From assembly GCF_029024305.1 (NCBI RefSeq), contig NZ_CP118974.1, positions 496,001 to 560,000 of the forward strand: a stretch of 64,000 nt of DNA. The letters run 5' to 3'. This document shows positions 1 through 7,684 of this stretch, one piece after another. Source of the DNA: Mammaliicoccus vitulinus. GTDB taxonomy: Bacteria > Bacillota > Bacilli > Staphylococcales > Staphylococcaceae. How positions within the stretch are numbered: position 1 is the first letter of the stretch; every line of letters begins with the position of its first letter. The notes below the pieces were generated by a model. That model was not told the origin of the DNA. It saw only the letters and a list, made by a program, of their open reading frames with translations, and ran no database searches. The translations under genes and the position numbers were made by a program.

Positions 1-468
1 GACGTTCATAAAGCAGAACAAATCTTTAGTAAACAAGTAAAGTCAAATGAATCATCGCTTTCATATCAACAGATATATAAGGACTCTAAAAGTAGTCTTG
101 GCGTCATGTTATTTATTCTCGGATTTTTAGGCATCGCATTTCTACTATCAACTGGCTGTATCATTTACATTAAGCAAATTGATGAAACAGAAGATGAGAC
201 TTCAAACTATGTTATATTAAGAAAATTAGGTTATACATCTAAAGATATGTCTAAAGGAATTGCATTGAAAATTGGATTTAATTTTGCATTACCATTAATT
301 ATTGGATTGAGTCACGGGTATTTCGCAGCTAAATCAGCGTGGTTCTTCATGGGACAATCATTCTACACACCAGTACTTATTGTCATGTCGCTATATTCTT
401 TAATTTATATATTATTTGCAATATTAGCTTATGTACATTCTAAACAAGTTATCCAACGCGTATTATAA
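1..468 (+). CDS. vraG: FtsX-type ABC permease, C-terminal fragment (VraG-like)
   Basis: The frame is open from base 1 and the start lies outside the window, so only about the last 155 residues are visible. They hold three hydrophobic stretches (fragment residues about 36-57, 84-107 and 112-147). A polar loop with LRKLGYTSKDMSKG lies between the first two, the usual layout at the C end of BceB/VraG permeases. In staphylococci VraG works with the ATPase VraF and the GraRS system in sensing and resisting cationic peptides and bacitracin at the membrane. The next genes (DUF47, Pit, LysM-CHAP) match the order I remember downstream of vraFG in S. aureus, which supports vraG over another BceB paralogue. 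A strong terminator follows. Confidence 0.75.
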   Translation, partial: DVHKAEQIFSKQVKSNESSLSYQQIYKDSKSSLGVMLFILGFLGIAFLLSTGCIIYIKQIDETEDETSNYVILRKLGYTSKDMSKGIALKIGFNFALPLIIGLSHGYFAAKSAWFFMGQSFYTPVLIVMSLYSLIYILFAILAYVHSKQVIQRVL

Positions 469-477
469 AACTATTTT

Positions 478-507
478 AGGACTAATGCTTGTCATTAGTC
501 CTTTTTT
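478..507 (+). terminator. Rho-independent terminator of vraG
   Basis: Perfect 10-bp arms (AGGACTAATG / CATTAGTCCT) with a 5-nt loop, followed by a run of six T. It begins 10 bases after the vraG stop codon. Confidence 0.9.
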
Positions 508-668
508 ATGTTATAAAATACCAATGTGAACTTTGTGTATACAGAAAGTTTACAAACAAGACGAAAATTTAAAAATTAATTAATAAACAGTGGTCGAATT
601 CATTTTGAAAGAGTACAATGAAAGAGTAATTACGTAAATTAAGATGTAAATTTTGGGAGGATTACTAA

Positions 669-1286
669 ATGTTTAATAAGAAGAAGGATAAGTTTGGTAT
701 TCAGCTAGAAGCTATAGCTGAGAATTTAAGCCGCGCGTCAGTTGAATTTGGAGAAATGGATTTTGATTCAGATTTCGACTTAAAAGCTTATTCAGATAAA
801 ATAAAAGCCTATGAGTCTAATGGTGATGATCTTATGCACCAAATGATCACTGATTTAAATCAGACGTTCATCACACCAATTGAAAGAGAAGATATTTTAG
901 AATTGTGTGACGCATTAGATGATGTATTAGATGAAATGGAAGAAACTTCAGCAATGTTTGAAATGTACTCTATCAGTTATTCAGATGATTACATGGCTGA
1001 ATTCGTGAAAAACATCCAAGCAGCTGTAAAAGAAATTGAAATAGCTGTAACTTTAGTAGCTGAGAAGAAATTCTCACATATTCGTGTGCATTCTATTAAC
1101 ATTAAAGAATATGAAACGAATTGTGATAGCATTTTAAGACAATCTATCAAATATATTTTCAATAGCGAAACAGACCCAGTAACTTTAATTAAAATTAAAG
1201 ATATTTATGAATCTTTAGAAGATGTAGCAGATAAATGTCAATTAGTAGCAAATAAATTAGAACAAATTATTATGAAAAATAGCTAA
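669..1286 (+). CDS. DUF47/PhoU-like accessory protein of Pit transporter
   Basis: This 205-residue soluble, mainly helical, acidic protein has the length and repeat-like helical pattern of the DUF47 (PhoU_div) family. Those proteins are encoded directly before Pit phosphate permeases and are thought to modulate them. The start is preceded by GGGAGG with good spacing. The stop is 14 bases before the next start, where a second AAGGAG site lies, so the two genes form an operon. A possible promoter with TTGAAA near 605 and an AT-rich -10 lies upstream. No Pho box was recognised. Confidence 0.85.
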   Translation: MFNKKKDKFGIQLEAIAENLSRASVEFGEMDFDSDFDLKAYSDKIKAYESNGDDLMHQMITDLNQTFITPIEREDILELCDALDDVLDEMEETSAMFEMYSISYSDDYMAEFVKNIQAAVKEIEIAVTLVAEKKFSHIRVHSINIKEYETNCDSILRQSIKYIFNSETDPVTLIKIKDIYESLEDVADKCQLVANKLEQIIMKNS

Positions 1287-1300
1287 GGAGTTTTAGAAAA

Positions 1301-2299
1301 ATGGATAGTTTACTCATTATTACCGTAGCTATTGTTGCATTTGCGTTAATTTTTGACTTTATTAATGGTTTCCATGATACAGCCAATGCAATCGCTACAG
1401 CAGTATCTACTAAAGCACTTAAACCAAGACATGCAATTTTATTAGCAGCAATCATGAACTTTCTTGGTGCATTAATGGCAACTGGTGTTGCTCAAACGAT
1501 TGCAAAAGATATCGTAGATCCATTTAAATTAGAGAATGGTTCAATTGTTATTTTAGCAGCTTTAATTTCGGCAATAGCATGGAATCTTTTAACTTGGTAC
1601 TTCGGGATTCCAAGTTCATCTTCACATGCATTAATAGGGTCGATTGCAGGAGCAGCTATCGCATCTGCAGGATTTGGTGTATTACATTACCAAGGATTTT
1701 CTAAAATTATATTAGCTTTAATTGCATCACCGATATTAGCTTTTATAGTTGGTTTTATAGTATATTCTATTTTCAAAGTAGTATTTAAAAATAATAATTT
1801 GACTAAAACAAATAGAAACTTTAGATTTATTCAAATTGGTACTGCTGCGTTACAAGCATTTTCTCACGGTACAAACGATGCTCAAAAAGCAATGGGTATT
1901 ATTACGATGGCACTTATTTCAGCTAATATGCAAACAACAACAGATATTGAGCTATGGGTTAAAATAAGTTGTGCTACCGCAATGGGACTTGGAACAGCAG
2001 TAGGTGGATGGAAAATCATTAAAACTGTTGGTGGAAACATTATGAAAATACGTCCAGCTAACGGCGTAGCAGCAGACTTATCATCAGCATTCGTTATATT
2101 TGGTGCTACTTTCATACACTTACCAGTATCAACTACTCATGTTGTATCTTCATCTATATTAGGTGTAGGTTCATCACAACGCGTTAAAGGCGTTAAATGG
2201 ACAACAGCACAAAGAATGATCATTACATGGATTGTAACTTTACCAGTTTCAATCATACTTTCATTTGTTATTTATCACTTTTGTATGTTATTTGTATAA
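1301..2299 (+). CDS. pit: Low-affinity inorganic phosphate transporter, PiT family
   Basis: The 332-residue polytopic membrane protein carries both PiT signature repeats: FDFINGFHDTANAIAT near residue 20 and AFSHGTNDAQKAMG near residue 185. The inverted-topology halves are separated by a short polar loop (about residues 160-175). It should import phosphate or metal-phosphate complexes by cation symport. It is translated from an AAGGAG site just after the DUF47 gene and followed by a terminator, giving a two-gene unit. The length is typical of the short Gram-positive Pit proteins. Confidence 0.92.
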   Translation: MDSLLIITVAIVAFALIFDFINGFHDTANAIATAVSTKALKPRHAILLAAIMNFLGALMATGVAQTIAKDIVDPFKLENGSIVILAALISAIAWNLLTWYFGIPSSSSHALIGSIAGAAIASAGFGVLHYQGFSKIILALIASPILAFIVGFIVYSIFKVVFKNNNLTKTNRNFRFIQIGTAALQAFSHGTNDAQKAMGIITMALISANMQTTTDIELWVKISCATAMGLGTAVGGWKIIKTVGGNIMKIRPANGVAADLSSAFVIFGATFIHLPVSTTHVVSSSILGVGSSQRVKGVKWTTAQRMIITWIVTLPVSIILSFVIYHFCMLFV

Positions 2300-2308
2300 A
2301 AATATTAA

Positions 2309-2342
2309 AAAACATCCTAATTATAAAATTTGGATGTTTTTT
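2309..2342 (+). terminator. Terminator of DUF47-pit operon
   Basis: AAAACATCC pairs with GGATGTTTT around an AT-rich loop and is followed by a T run; it begins 10 bases after the pit stop. Confidence 0.85.
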
Positions 2343-2367
2343 TGTTTGCCTATAAATAGGGCTTGTG

Positions 2368-2399
2368 AATTTATCAAGTCAGGCTCCACATGATAAATA
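2368..2399 (-). repeat. Small palindrome P2, copy 1
   Basis: A 32-bp inverted repeat built on TTTATCAAGT / ACATGATAAA. Related sequences occur at 46151 and 51251. In all three places it lies a short way outside the same end of the ~97-bp palindromic element, so it is probably part of the same composite repeat. Confidence 0.6.
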
Positions 2400-2426
2400 G
2401 TAAAAATTCTTTATAATACTTTCCTC

Positions 2427-2523
2427 ACGATTTTGTAAAGTGCTGACGCCTGAGGGAATAGTATGCGAGAGAGACTACAGGCTCGAACCATATCCCTAGG
2501 CAAGCATGCACTTTCAAAATCGT
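2427..2523 (+). repeat. ~97-bp palindromic intergenic element, copy 1 (forward)
   Basis: The element begins ACGATTTTG and ends CAAAATCGT. It has an inner second palindrome (AGTATG ... CATA.C) and a central ACTACAGGCTCGA. This copy has TGACGCCTGAGGGAATAG where most have CCCGGGGG. It accounts, with the P2 palindrome and a hairpin, for the 307 bases between pit and the LysM-CHAP gene. Confidence 0.85.
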
Positions 2524-2540
2524 GAGATTATATAATACAA

Positions 2541-2582
2541 AAAAGCTCTTCACTAGGTTATCGCCTAATGAAGAGCTCTTTT
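2541..2582 (-). terminator. Terminator hairpin of the LysM-CHAP gene
   Basis: Long stem AAGAGCTCTTCATTAG / CTAGTGAAGAGCTTTTTT as read on the minus strand. It is preceded on that strand by GGGACATAAC, the preface also seen before hairpins at 15.3, 29.5, 35.6, 41.5 and 57.8 kb. Versions of this stem recur near 35.65 and 45.97 kb. Confidence 0.8.
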
Positions 2583-2606
2583 GTTATGTCCCTTACTCTT
2601 TGGATA

Positions 2607-3419
2607 TTAATGAATATAAGAGTAGTTATAAACTTGTGAAGCAGGTATTGTTCTATAATCAGTTACACCAGGAGGCGTATTGTAGTTAGTTTCTGAAATA
2701 AGTAAACTACCGTCTGAGTTAATAGATTCAACATAAGAAACGTGACCATATTGACCTGATGTAGATTGCATGATTGATCCTACTGCAGGTGTGTTATCTA
2801 CACGGAAACCGTTAGCTTGTGCTGCGCCTGCCCAATATTTTGCGTCTCCCCAGTATGTGCTTATTGCACTACCAGCTTGTGCTCTACGGTCGAATACGTA
2901 ATATGTACATTGACCCCAGTCGTATAAGTTTTGGTCATTAAATGTTTGGTTACTACTCGTTTGAGATGGTTGTGTATTGTTTGATGGGGCAGTTGATGTT
3001 TCACTACCGCTTCCACCTGCAATTTTTAAAGTTTGACCAGGATAGATAATATAACCTTTTAAATTATTTGATTTCATAAGTTGGTCAACAGAAACACCGT
3101 GTTGTTGAGCGATTACATCTAATGAATCACCACTTTTAACTGTGTACGTAGAACCTGAAGTTGCTGTACTTTCTTGAGAGCCACTTCCTCCAGTTGAACT
3201 ACTTCCGTTTACAGTAATGACTTGTCCTGGGAAGATCATGTTTCCTGAAATGTTATTACTAGATTTCAGTTGGTCTACAGATACACCATATTCGTCTGCG
3301 ATAACCCATAAAGATTCACCATTTTTTACAGTGTGTTGAGTTGATGCTTCAGCGTCGTTATGAGCTGCTATAGCTGCAACACCTGAAACTGCTGTTACTG
3401 CGAATGCAAATTTTTTCAA
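2607..3419 (-). CDS. Secreted LysM-LysM-CHAP peptidoglycan hydrolase
   Basis: Domains in order: a signal peptide (about residues 1-25, cleaved after DAEA), LysM 1 (about 28-72), a Ser/Gly linker, LysM 2 (about 90-134), a Ser/Thr/Asn linker, and a CHAP domain (about 163-270). In the CHAP domain the catalytic Cys sits in WGQCTYYVFDRRAQ and the His in YGHVSYVESI. This is the architecture of staphylococcal Sle1/SsaA-type amidase-endopeptidases that cut cross-links or stem peptides during cell separation. The start is TTG, 9 bases after GAGGAGG. A hydrolase of this type follows pit in S. aureus. A WalR-type box lies upstream (3523-3539), as expected for a WalKR regulon member. The specific orthologue name is not certain. 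Confidence 0.9.
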   Translation of the reverse strand: MKKFAFAVTAVSGVAAIAAHNDAEASTQHTVKNGESLWVIADEYGVSVDQLKSSNNISGNMIFPGQVITVNGSSSTGGSGSQESTATSGSTYTVKSGDSLDVIAQQHGVSVDQLMKSNNLKGYIIYPGQTLKIAGGSGSETSTAPSNNTQPSQTSSNQTFNDQNLYDWGQCTYYVFDRRAQAGSAISTYWGDAKYWAGAAQANGFRVDNTPAVGSIMQSTSGQYGHVSYVESINSDGSLLISETNYNTPPGVTDYRTIPASQVYNYSYIH

Positions 3420-3522
3420 AGGCTTATCCTCCTCATTATTTAAAATATATAAAAACTACATGCAAATATATAAATCCTTCGATAGCATTAATGGTAACAA
3501 AAATAGCATTATCTGTACTGTA

Positions 3523-3539
3523 TGTAATCACTTTGTAAT
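3523..3539 (+). promoter_or_regulatory. Candidate WalR (YycF) box
   Basis: TGTAAT, five bases, TGTAAT: an exact match to the published TGTWAH-N5-TGTWAH consensus. It lies in the 312-bp divergent region between the LysM-CHAP hydrolase (-) and the BI-1 gene (+), about 105 bp from the hydrolase start. Wall hydrolases are the classic WalR targets. About one match is expected by chance in 64 kb of such AT-rich DNA, so the site rests on context. Confidence 0.55.
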
Positions 3540-3731
3540 AAAAAAACAATAATTAGAATGCGCTTTTATGAATGTATATAACCCTACCAAAACTGTTGTG
3601 AACGCATCCATATGCAATATGGCAAATTATGTAAGGGGAAGATTGTTACAATTGTGAAGAAACATCAAGATTGATATATATAGTAATTGCATGTAAAATG
3701 TTGGTATTACTTTAAAAAGGATTGATTATGA

Positions 3732-4379
3732 ATGAGTTATGAACATAATTATGGATCTTATGAAGCTGCTGATACACATGGTTCAGCAATTAGAAAAACG
3801 TGGCTTTATTTCTTATATTATTGGGTTATTTTTGGGATTGGAACATATTTAGGTCAATTTGTACCACCTGCTCTTCAACTTCCAATTACGATAGGATTAT
3901 TTGTACTTATAATGATTTCACTATTTGTAAAATCATCTAGAAAATTTGGTGGTCTTATATCTAATGTGTTTGCATTCTTAATTGGTGTACTATCATATAC
4001 ATCGTTTATGTATTATTTAGGTGCATTAGGCACGCAAGCATTTTATGGAAATATAGCGTTAGCTATTGGTGCATTCGCAGCGTTCGGAATTTTAGGCTAT
4101 TTCATGATTGATGATGCATCAGGTTTAGGTAAATATTTATTCGTTACATTAATAGCACTTATTTTCGCAAGTTTATTAGGATTATTTATAAATAACCCAA
4201 TCTTTCATACCGTATTATCAGTAATCGGTATAGGTTTATTCTTGTTATATACAGTTTATGACTTTAACCGTATGAAACTCGGTAATTTCTCTCCAAGAGA
4301 AATGGGCTTTAATTTATTTATAAATCTACTGAATATTATTATGCACATATTAAGACTTGCAAGTATTATTAAAGATTAA
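3732..4379 (+). CDS. Bax inhibitor-1 (BI-1/YetJ, TMBIM) family membrane protein
   Basis: The 215-residue protein has about seven transmembrane helices and a short charged N-terminus. Its C-terminal segment, TVYDFNRMKLGN then FNLFINLLNIIMHILRL, matches the conserved end of BI-1/YccA/YetJ proteins. The Asp of the DFN segment corresponds to the conserved acidic pore residue region. The best studied bacterial member, B. subtilis YetJ, is a pH-sensitive calcium leak channel. The physiological role here is unknown. The start follows AAAAAGG. It is a single-gene unit ended by a hairpin at 4425. Confidence 0.8.
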   Translation: MSYEHNYGSYEAADTHGSAIRKTWLYFLYYWVIFGIGTYLGQFVPPALQLPITIGLFVLIMISLFVKSSRKFGGLISNVFAFLIGVLSYTSFMYYLGALGTQAFYGNIALAIGAFAAFGILGYFMIDDASGLGKYLFVTLIALIFASLLGLFINNPIFHTVLSVIGIGLFLLYTVYDFNRMKLGNFSPREMGFNLFINLLNIIMHILRLASIIKD

Positions 4380-4424
4380 AATACGTTTACTAGAGCTTGT
4401 GACATTAACATCACTGGTTAACGT

Positions 4425-4469
4425 AAAAGAGCGTAAATTCTTATTTTTCGAAGAATTTATGCTCTTTTT
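4425..4469 (+). terminator. Terminator hairpin with AGAGCGTAAATTC stem, copy 1
   Basis: AAAGAGCGTAAATTCTT pairs with AAGAATTTATGCTCTTTTT. The same stem recurs at 31580 and 46423, so this is a dispersed terminator family. Confidence 0.85.
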
Positions 4470-4494
4470 ATTATGCTTTTAATACTTACAGACC

Positions 4495-4880
4495 TTCTAT
4501 GTTGCTTGTTTGATAAGTCTTGCAACATTCAGGCCTTCTATGTTGCTTGTTTGATAAGTCTTGCAACTTACAGGCTTTCTATGTTGCTTGTTTGGTCAGT
4601 CTTGCAACTTACAGGCTTTCTATGTTGCTTGTTTAGGTAGTCTTGCAACATTCAGGCCTTCTATGTTGCTTGTTTGATCAGTCTTGCAACTTACAGGCTT
4701 TCTATGTTGCTTGTTTGGGTAGTCTTGCAACTTACAGGCTTTCTATGTTGCTTGTTTGATCAGTCTTGCAACTTACAGACCTTCTATGTTGCTTGTTTGG
4801 GTAGTCTTGCAACATACAGAGCTTCTATGTTGCTTGTTTGGGTAGTCTTGCAACTTACAGACGTTCTATGTTGCTTGTTT
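4495..4880 (+). repeat. 41-bp tandem repeat array A, 9 full copies plus a partial
   Basis: TTCTATG motifs recur exactly every 41 bases (4495, 4536, 4577 ... 4864). Each unit contains GTTGCTTGTTTG and CTTGCAAC, so GTTGC/GCAAC can pair within a unit. Copies differ at a few positions (GATAAG, GATCAG, GGTCAG, GGGTAG before TCTTGCAAC). The array ends into a ~60-bp spacer (ACTTAAAAGAACAAACG...) and then the palindromic element. It fills most of the 780-bp gap between the BI-1 and YebC genes. Arrays of the same unit lie at 15722 and 29535. Confidence 0.95.
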
Positions 4881-4938
4881 GGTACAGCATATACTTAAAA
4901 GAACAAACGAAAAAATATAAGGAAAATGAATACTTATA

Positions 4939-5035
4939 ACGATTTTGTGAAGTGCTGACGCCCGGGGGAATAGTATGTGAGAGAGACTACAGGCTCGAAC
5001 CATACCCCCAGGCAAGCATGCACTTTCAAAATCGT
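4939..5035 (+). repeat. ~97-bp palindromic element, copy 2 (forward)
   Basis: Full copy with TGACGCCCGGGGGAATAG and the mirrored CATACCCCCAGG arm, bounded by ACGATTTT and AAAATCGT. The sequence just outside its right end (TTTTAAAACATATCACGCTA) is the reverse complement of sequence beside the copies at 15578 and 25006, so the repeated unit extends beyond the 97 bases. Confidence 0.9.
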
Positions 5036-5091
5036 AAGATTTTAAAACATATCACGCTATTTATGTCCAAGATTTTATTGAACGGTAAACT

Positions 5092-5119
5092 TTGCCAGAT
5101 TAGATCAATATTGTATAAT
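5092..5119 (+). promoter_or_regulatory. Probable SigA promoter of yebC homologue
   Basis: TTGCCA at 5092-5097, a 16-bp spacer and a perfect TATAAT at 5114-5119, about 40 bp upstream of the start codon. Confidence 0.6.
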
Positions 5120-5159
5120 AGGTATGTTAAATAACTCACTTTGAAAGAGAGATGGAATT

Positions 5160-5873
5160 ATGGGACGTAAATGGAATAATATTAAGGAAAAGAAAGCCCA
5201 AAAAGATAAAAATACAAGTAGAATTTATGCGAAATTTGGCCGTGAAATATATATGGCAGCAAAATCAGGTGAACCAGATCCTGAATCAAACCAAAACCTT
5301 AAATTTGTATTAGAAAAAGCTAAAACTTATTCTGTTCCAAAACATATTATAGATAGAGCCATCGAAAAAGCAAAAGGTGGATCAGAAGAGAACTACGATG
5401 AATTAAGATACGAAGGTTTTGGACCAAGCGGTACAATGTTAATTGTTGATGCGTTAACAAACAATGTTAACCGTACAGCTAGTGATGTTCGTGCAGCATT
5501 CGGTAAGAATGGTGGGAATATGGGTGTATCTGGATCTGTAGCATACATGTTTAATCACACAGCAGTATTTGCATTCAAAGAAAAATCATCTGATGAAATT
5601 TTTGAGCTTTTATTAGAAGAAGATTTAGATGTTAGAGATGTTATTGAAGAAGAAGAATTAACGATTGTATACGCTGAGCCTGAGCAATTTGCACAAGTTC
5701 AAAATGTTCTTAAAGAGAATGGTGTAGAAGATTTTGAAGTTGCGGAACTTTCAATGTTAGCTCAGTCAGAAGTTACTTTATCAGAAGAAGATCAAGATAC
5801 TTTTGAAAAATTAGTAGATGCTCTTGAAGATTTAGAAGATGTTCAACAAGTATTTCATAATGTAGATTTGTAA
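5160..5873 (+). CDS. YebC/PmpR/TACO1-family protein (YeeN type)
   Basis: The 237-residue protein starts [16 protein letters not shown] and contains the family segments [19 protein letters not shown] and [17 protein letters not shown], with an acidic C-terminal domain ending in [12 protein letters not shown]. The family was long annotated as DNA-binding regulators. Newer work on YebC proteins points to a role in translation of proline-rich stretches, and which applies to this paralogue is open. The start follows GAAAGAGAGATGG. The stop codon overlaps the start region of the cupin gene, suggesting translational coupling. Confidence 0.9.
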   Translation: MGRKWNNIKEKKAQKDKNTSRIYAKFGREIYMAAKSGEPDPESNQNLKFVLEKAKTYSVPKHIIDRAIEKAKGGSEENYDELRYEGFGPSGTMLIVDALTNNVNRTASDVRAAFGKNGGNMGVSGSVAYMFNHTAVFAFKEKSSDEIFELLLEEDLDVRDVIEEEELTIVYAEPEQFAQVQNVLKENGVEDFEVAELSMLAQSEVTLSEEDQDTFEKLVDALEDLEDVQQVFHNVDL

Positions 5874-5884
5874 TGGGAGAAGCT

Positions 5885-6364
5885 ATGAATAAAGATAAAT
5901 GGATTGAAATGCTTGATTTAACACCACATCCAGAAGGTGGATATTTTAAAGAAATCATTAAATCACAACAAACATTAAGTGATGATAATGCTATGTATAC
6001 AAGTATTTATTTCCTATTAGAGAAAAATAATATCTCTCATTTTCATAGAATACAATCAGATGAAGTTTGGTATTATCATGCTGGTCAAACATTAACCGTT
6101 CATATGATACATCCAGATGGAAAATATGAACAAGTTAAAGTAGGGCCTAATATTGAAGATGGTGATGTATTACAGGCACTCGTACCTAAAGGCGTAATAT
6201 TTGCTTCAACAGTTGAAGGGGATAATGACTATGCATTAGTAGGCTGTATGTGTTCACCAGGTTTCCAATTTGAAAAGTTTGAACTGTTTACACAAGCGCA
6301 CTTGCTAGAACAATATCCACAGCATGAAGAAGCTATTAAAAAGTATGCATTTGAATCTATATAA
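5885..6364 (+). CDS. Cupin_5 (DUF985) family protein
   Basis: About 159 residues with the DUF985 hallmarks LTPHPEGGYFKE at the N-terminus and the cupin metal-site strand SHFHRIQSDEVWYYHAG. The central GDVLQALVPKGVIFAS and a conserved Cys-rich GCMCSPGFQF segment follow. Family members are small beta-barrel proteins of uncertain function, and sugar-phosphate or nucleotide-sugar ligands have been suggested. I chose ATG 5885 because GGGAGAAG precedes it at normal spacing; ATG 5873 overlaps the yebC stop and has no ribosome site. The gene probably forms an operon with the YebC gene. Confidence 0.8.
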   Translation: MNKDKWIEMLDLTPHPEGGYFKEIIKSQQTLSDDNAMYTSIYFLLEKNNISHFHRIQSDEVWYYHAGQTLTVHMIHPDGKYEQVKVGPNIEDGDVLQALVPKGVIFASTVEGDNDYALVGCMCSPGFQFEKFELFTQAHLLEQYPQHEEAIKKYAFESI

Positions 6365-6374
6365 AACTAAAACA

Positions 6375-6409
6375 ACAGAGGGCACACGATTAATAAGTGT
6401 GCCCTCTGT
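6375..6409. terminator. Bidirectional terminator between convergent genes
   Basis: Perfect 13-bp arms ACAGAGGGCACAC / GTGTGCCCTCTGT with a 9-nt loop between the cupin (+) and MetE-like (-) stop codons. Confidence 0.85.
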
Positions 6410-6446
6410 CTCTGTTTATAGACTTTAATTTATCTTATACAAGTAT

Positions 6447-7556
6447 TTATAGCTCACCATATACTTCTTTTGCCGTTTCGATCACGTAAGATAATTTACG
6501 CCATTGATCTTCTTCAGATAAAATATTACCTTCTTCTGTTGAAGCAAAACCACATTGTGGACTTAGACATATTTGATCTTTTGAAACGTATTTTCTAGCT
6601 TCATCTAATCTGTCTAAAATGTTTTGTTTGTTTTCTAGTTCTCCAGTCTTCGATGTAAAAAGACCTAATACAATATAAGCATCATCTCTATTGAAATGTC
6701 TTAAAGGTTCGAAATCGCCTGAACGATTATCATCATACTCTAAGAAGAAGCCTTGTAATTTTTCTGTAAATAGTTCTTTAGCGATTGGTTCGTACCCACC
6801 TGTGATGGCCCATGAGGATTGATAGTTACCACGACAAATATGTGTAGTAATCAGTAAATCTTCTGGCAAGTCTGCTAAAGCGTCATTCACGACCTTTGCA
6901 GCTAATTTAATAGCTTCTGCTTTTTCATCTTCAGTACGTTCTCTATTTTTAATTAATTGTTTTGTTGCTGCTAATCCAGCCCAATAAACATCATCAATTT
7001 GTAAATAGCGACATCCTAAGTCATAAAATTTAAGTATAGATTGGCGGTAAGCTTCTGATACATCTTTAGCATATTCGTTAATATCTGGATAAATATCATG
7101 ATTTAATATGTTTGGATGGAATAACTGGTTAGGGCTCGGGATAGAAACTTTACTCATAGCTCTACCATTTACTTGTTTATGTAAATAAGTAAAATGCTCG
7201 AAATGTGGATGTTCTGGATTAAATTCAACTTTTCCAGCTACTCTTACATTGTGTTTTTTAGTTTCAACACCATTAAACGTAAGACCAATTTCTGGTACGT
7301 AATCTTCAATACCAGTTAAATTTTCTAAGAAATCAAAATGCCAATAAGAACGTCTGAATTCACCGTCAGTTATACTTTTTAATCCGACTTCTAATTGTTT
7401 TTCAATGATTTGATCAATTTCTTGATCTTCAATTTTTCGTAATTCAGCTTCAGATATAGCACCTTCTGAATATTGTTGACGTGCTTTTTTTAATGGTTCA
7501 GTTCTTAATAAACTTCCGACATGATCAGCGCGGAAAGGTCTTAATTGCTCAGTCAA
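6447..7556 (-). CDS. MetE C-terminal-like methionine synthase family protein (YxjG/YxjH type)
   Basis: The 369-residue protein matches only the catalytic C-terminal half of cobalamin-independent methionine synthase. It shows RADHVGSLLRT at the N-terminus, ITDGEFRRSYWHFDF, LQIDDVYWAG, a TTHICRGNY zinc-ligand segment, and a late LSPQCGFASTEEGN with the expected Cys ligand. Such short homologues (B. subtilis YxjG/YxjH) are thought to transfer methyl groups to homocysteine from donors other than the polyglutamyl folate used by MetE. The start is TTG after AGGAGTG. Only ~128 bp separate it from the divergent PLD gene, and no S-box or T-box leader was visible there. Confidence 0.85.
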   Translation of the reverse strand: MTEQLRPFRADHVGSLLRTEPLKKARQQYSEGAISEAELRKIEDQEIDQIIEKQLEVGLKSITDGEFRRSYWHFDFLENLTGIEDYVPEIGLTFNGVETKKHNVRVAGKVEFNPEHPHFEHFTYLHKQVNGRAMSKVSIPSPNQLFHPNILNHDIYPDINEYAKDVSEAYRQSILKFYDLGCRYLQIDDVYWAGLAATKQLIKNRERTEDEKAEAIKLAAKVVNDALADLPEDLLITTHICRGNYQSSWAITGGYEPIAKELFTEKLQGFFLEYDDNRSGDFEPLRHFNRDDAYIVLGLFTSKTGELENKQNILDRLDEARKYVSKDQICLSPQCGFASTEEGNILSEEDQWRKLSYVIETAKEVYGEL

Positions 7557-7684
7557 TTTAATTCACTCCTATGTATATACTCTAAAAATTCTGAAAAATT
7601 CAATATTCATTAAAAGTAACAAAGTAATACATCGTTGTCAATTTAATTTTGGTATAATGAGATTAAAAGGAGGTTATTAAACAC

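Noticed and set aside
1882-2115. Antisense frames inside pit, EIIC, the MFS genes and NhaC
   Set aside because: Their composition (Ile/Pro/Asn rich, no ribosome site) is typical of the reverse strand of membrane protein genes.
4495-4898. Arrays of 41-bp repeats considered as CRISPR arrays or as a repeat-protein ORF
   Set aside because: Units are contiguous with no unique spacers and no cas genes are near. The open frames across the arrays (for example 4674-4898, 15727-15942, 29601-29786) have no ribosome site, and 41 is not a multiple of three, so the repeated DNA is not kept in one frame.
4952-5134. Open frames that run through the palindromic elements (4952-5134, 15375-15587, 46014-46292 and similar)
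   Set aside because: They exist because the GC-rich element lacks stops in some frames; they have no ribosome site and their sequence follows the repeat, not a gene.
7557-7684. S-box or T-box leader for the MetE-like gene
   Set aside because: Only ~128 bp separate it from the divergent PLD gene. No terminator-antiterminator pair or conserved riboswitch core was seen.
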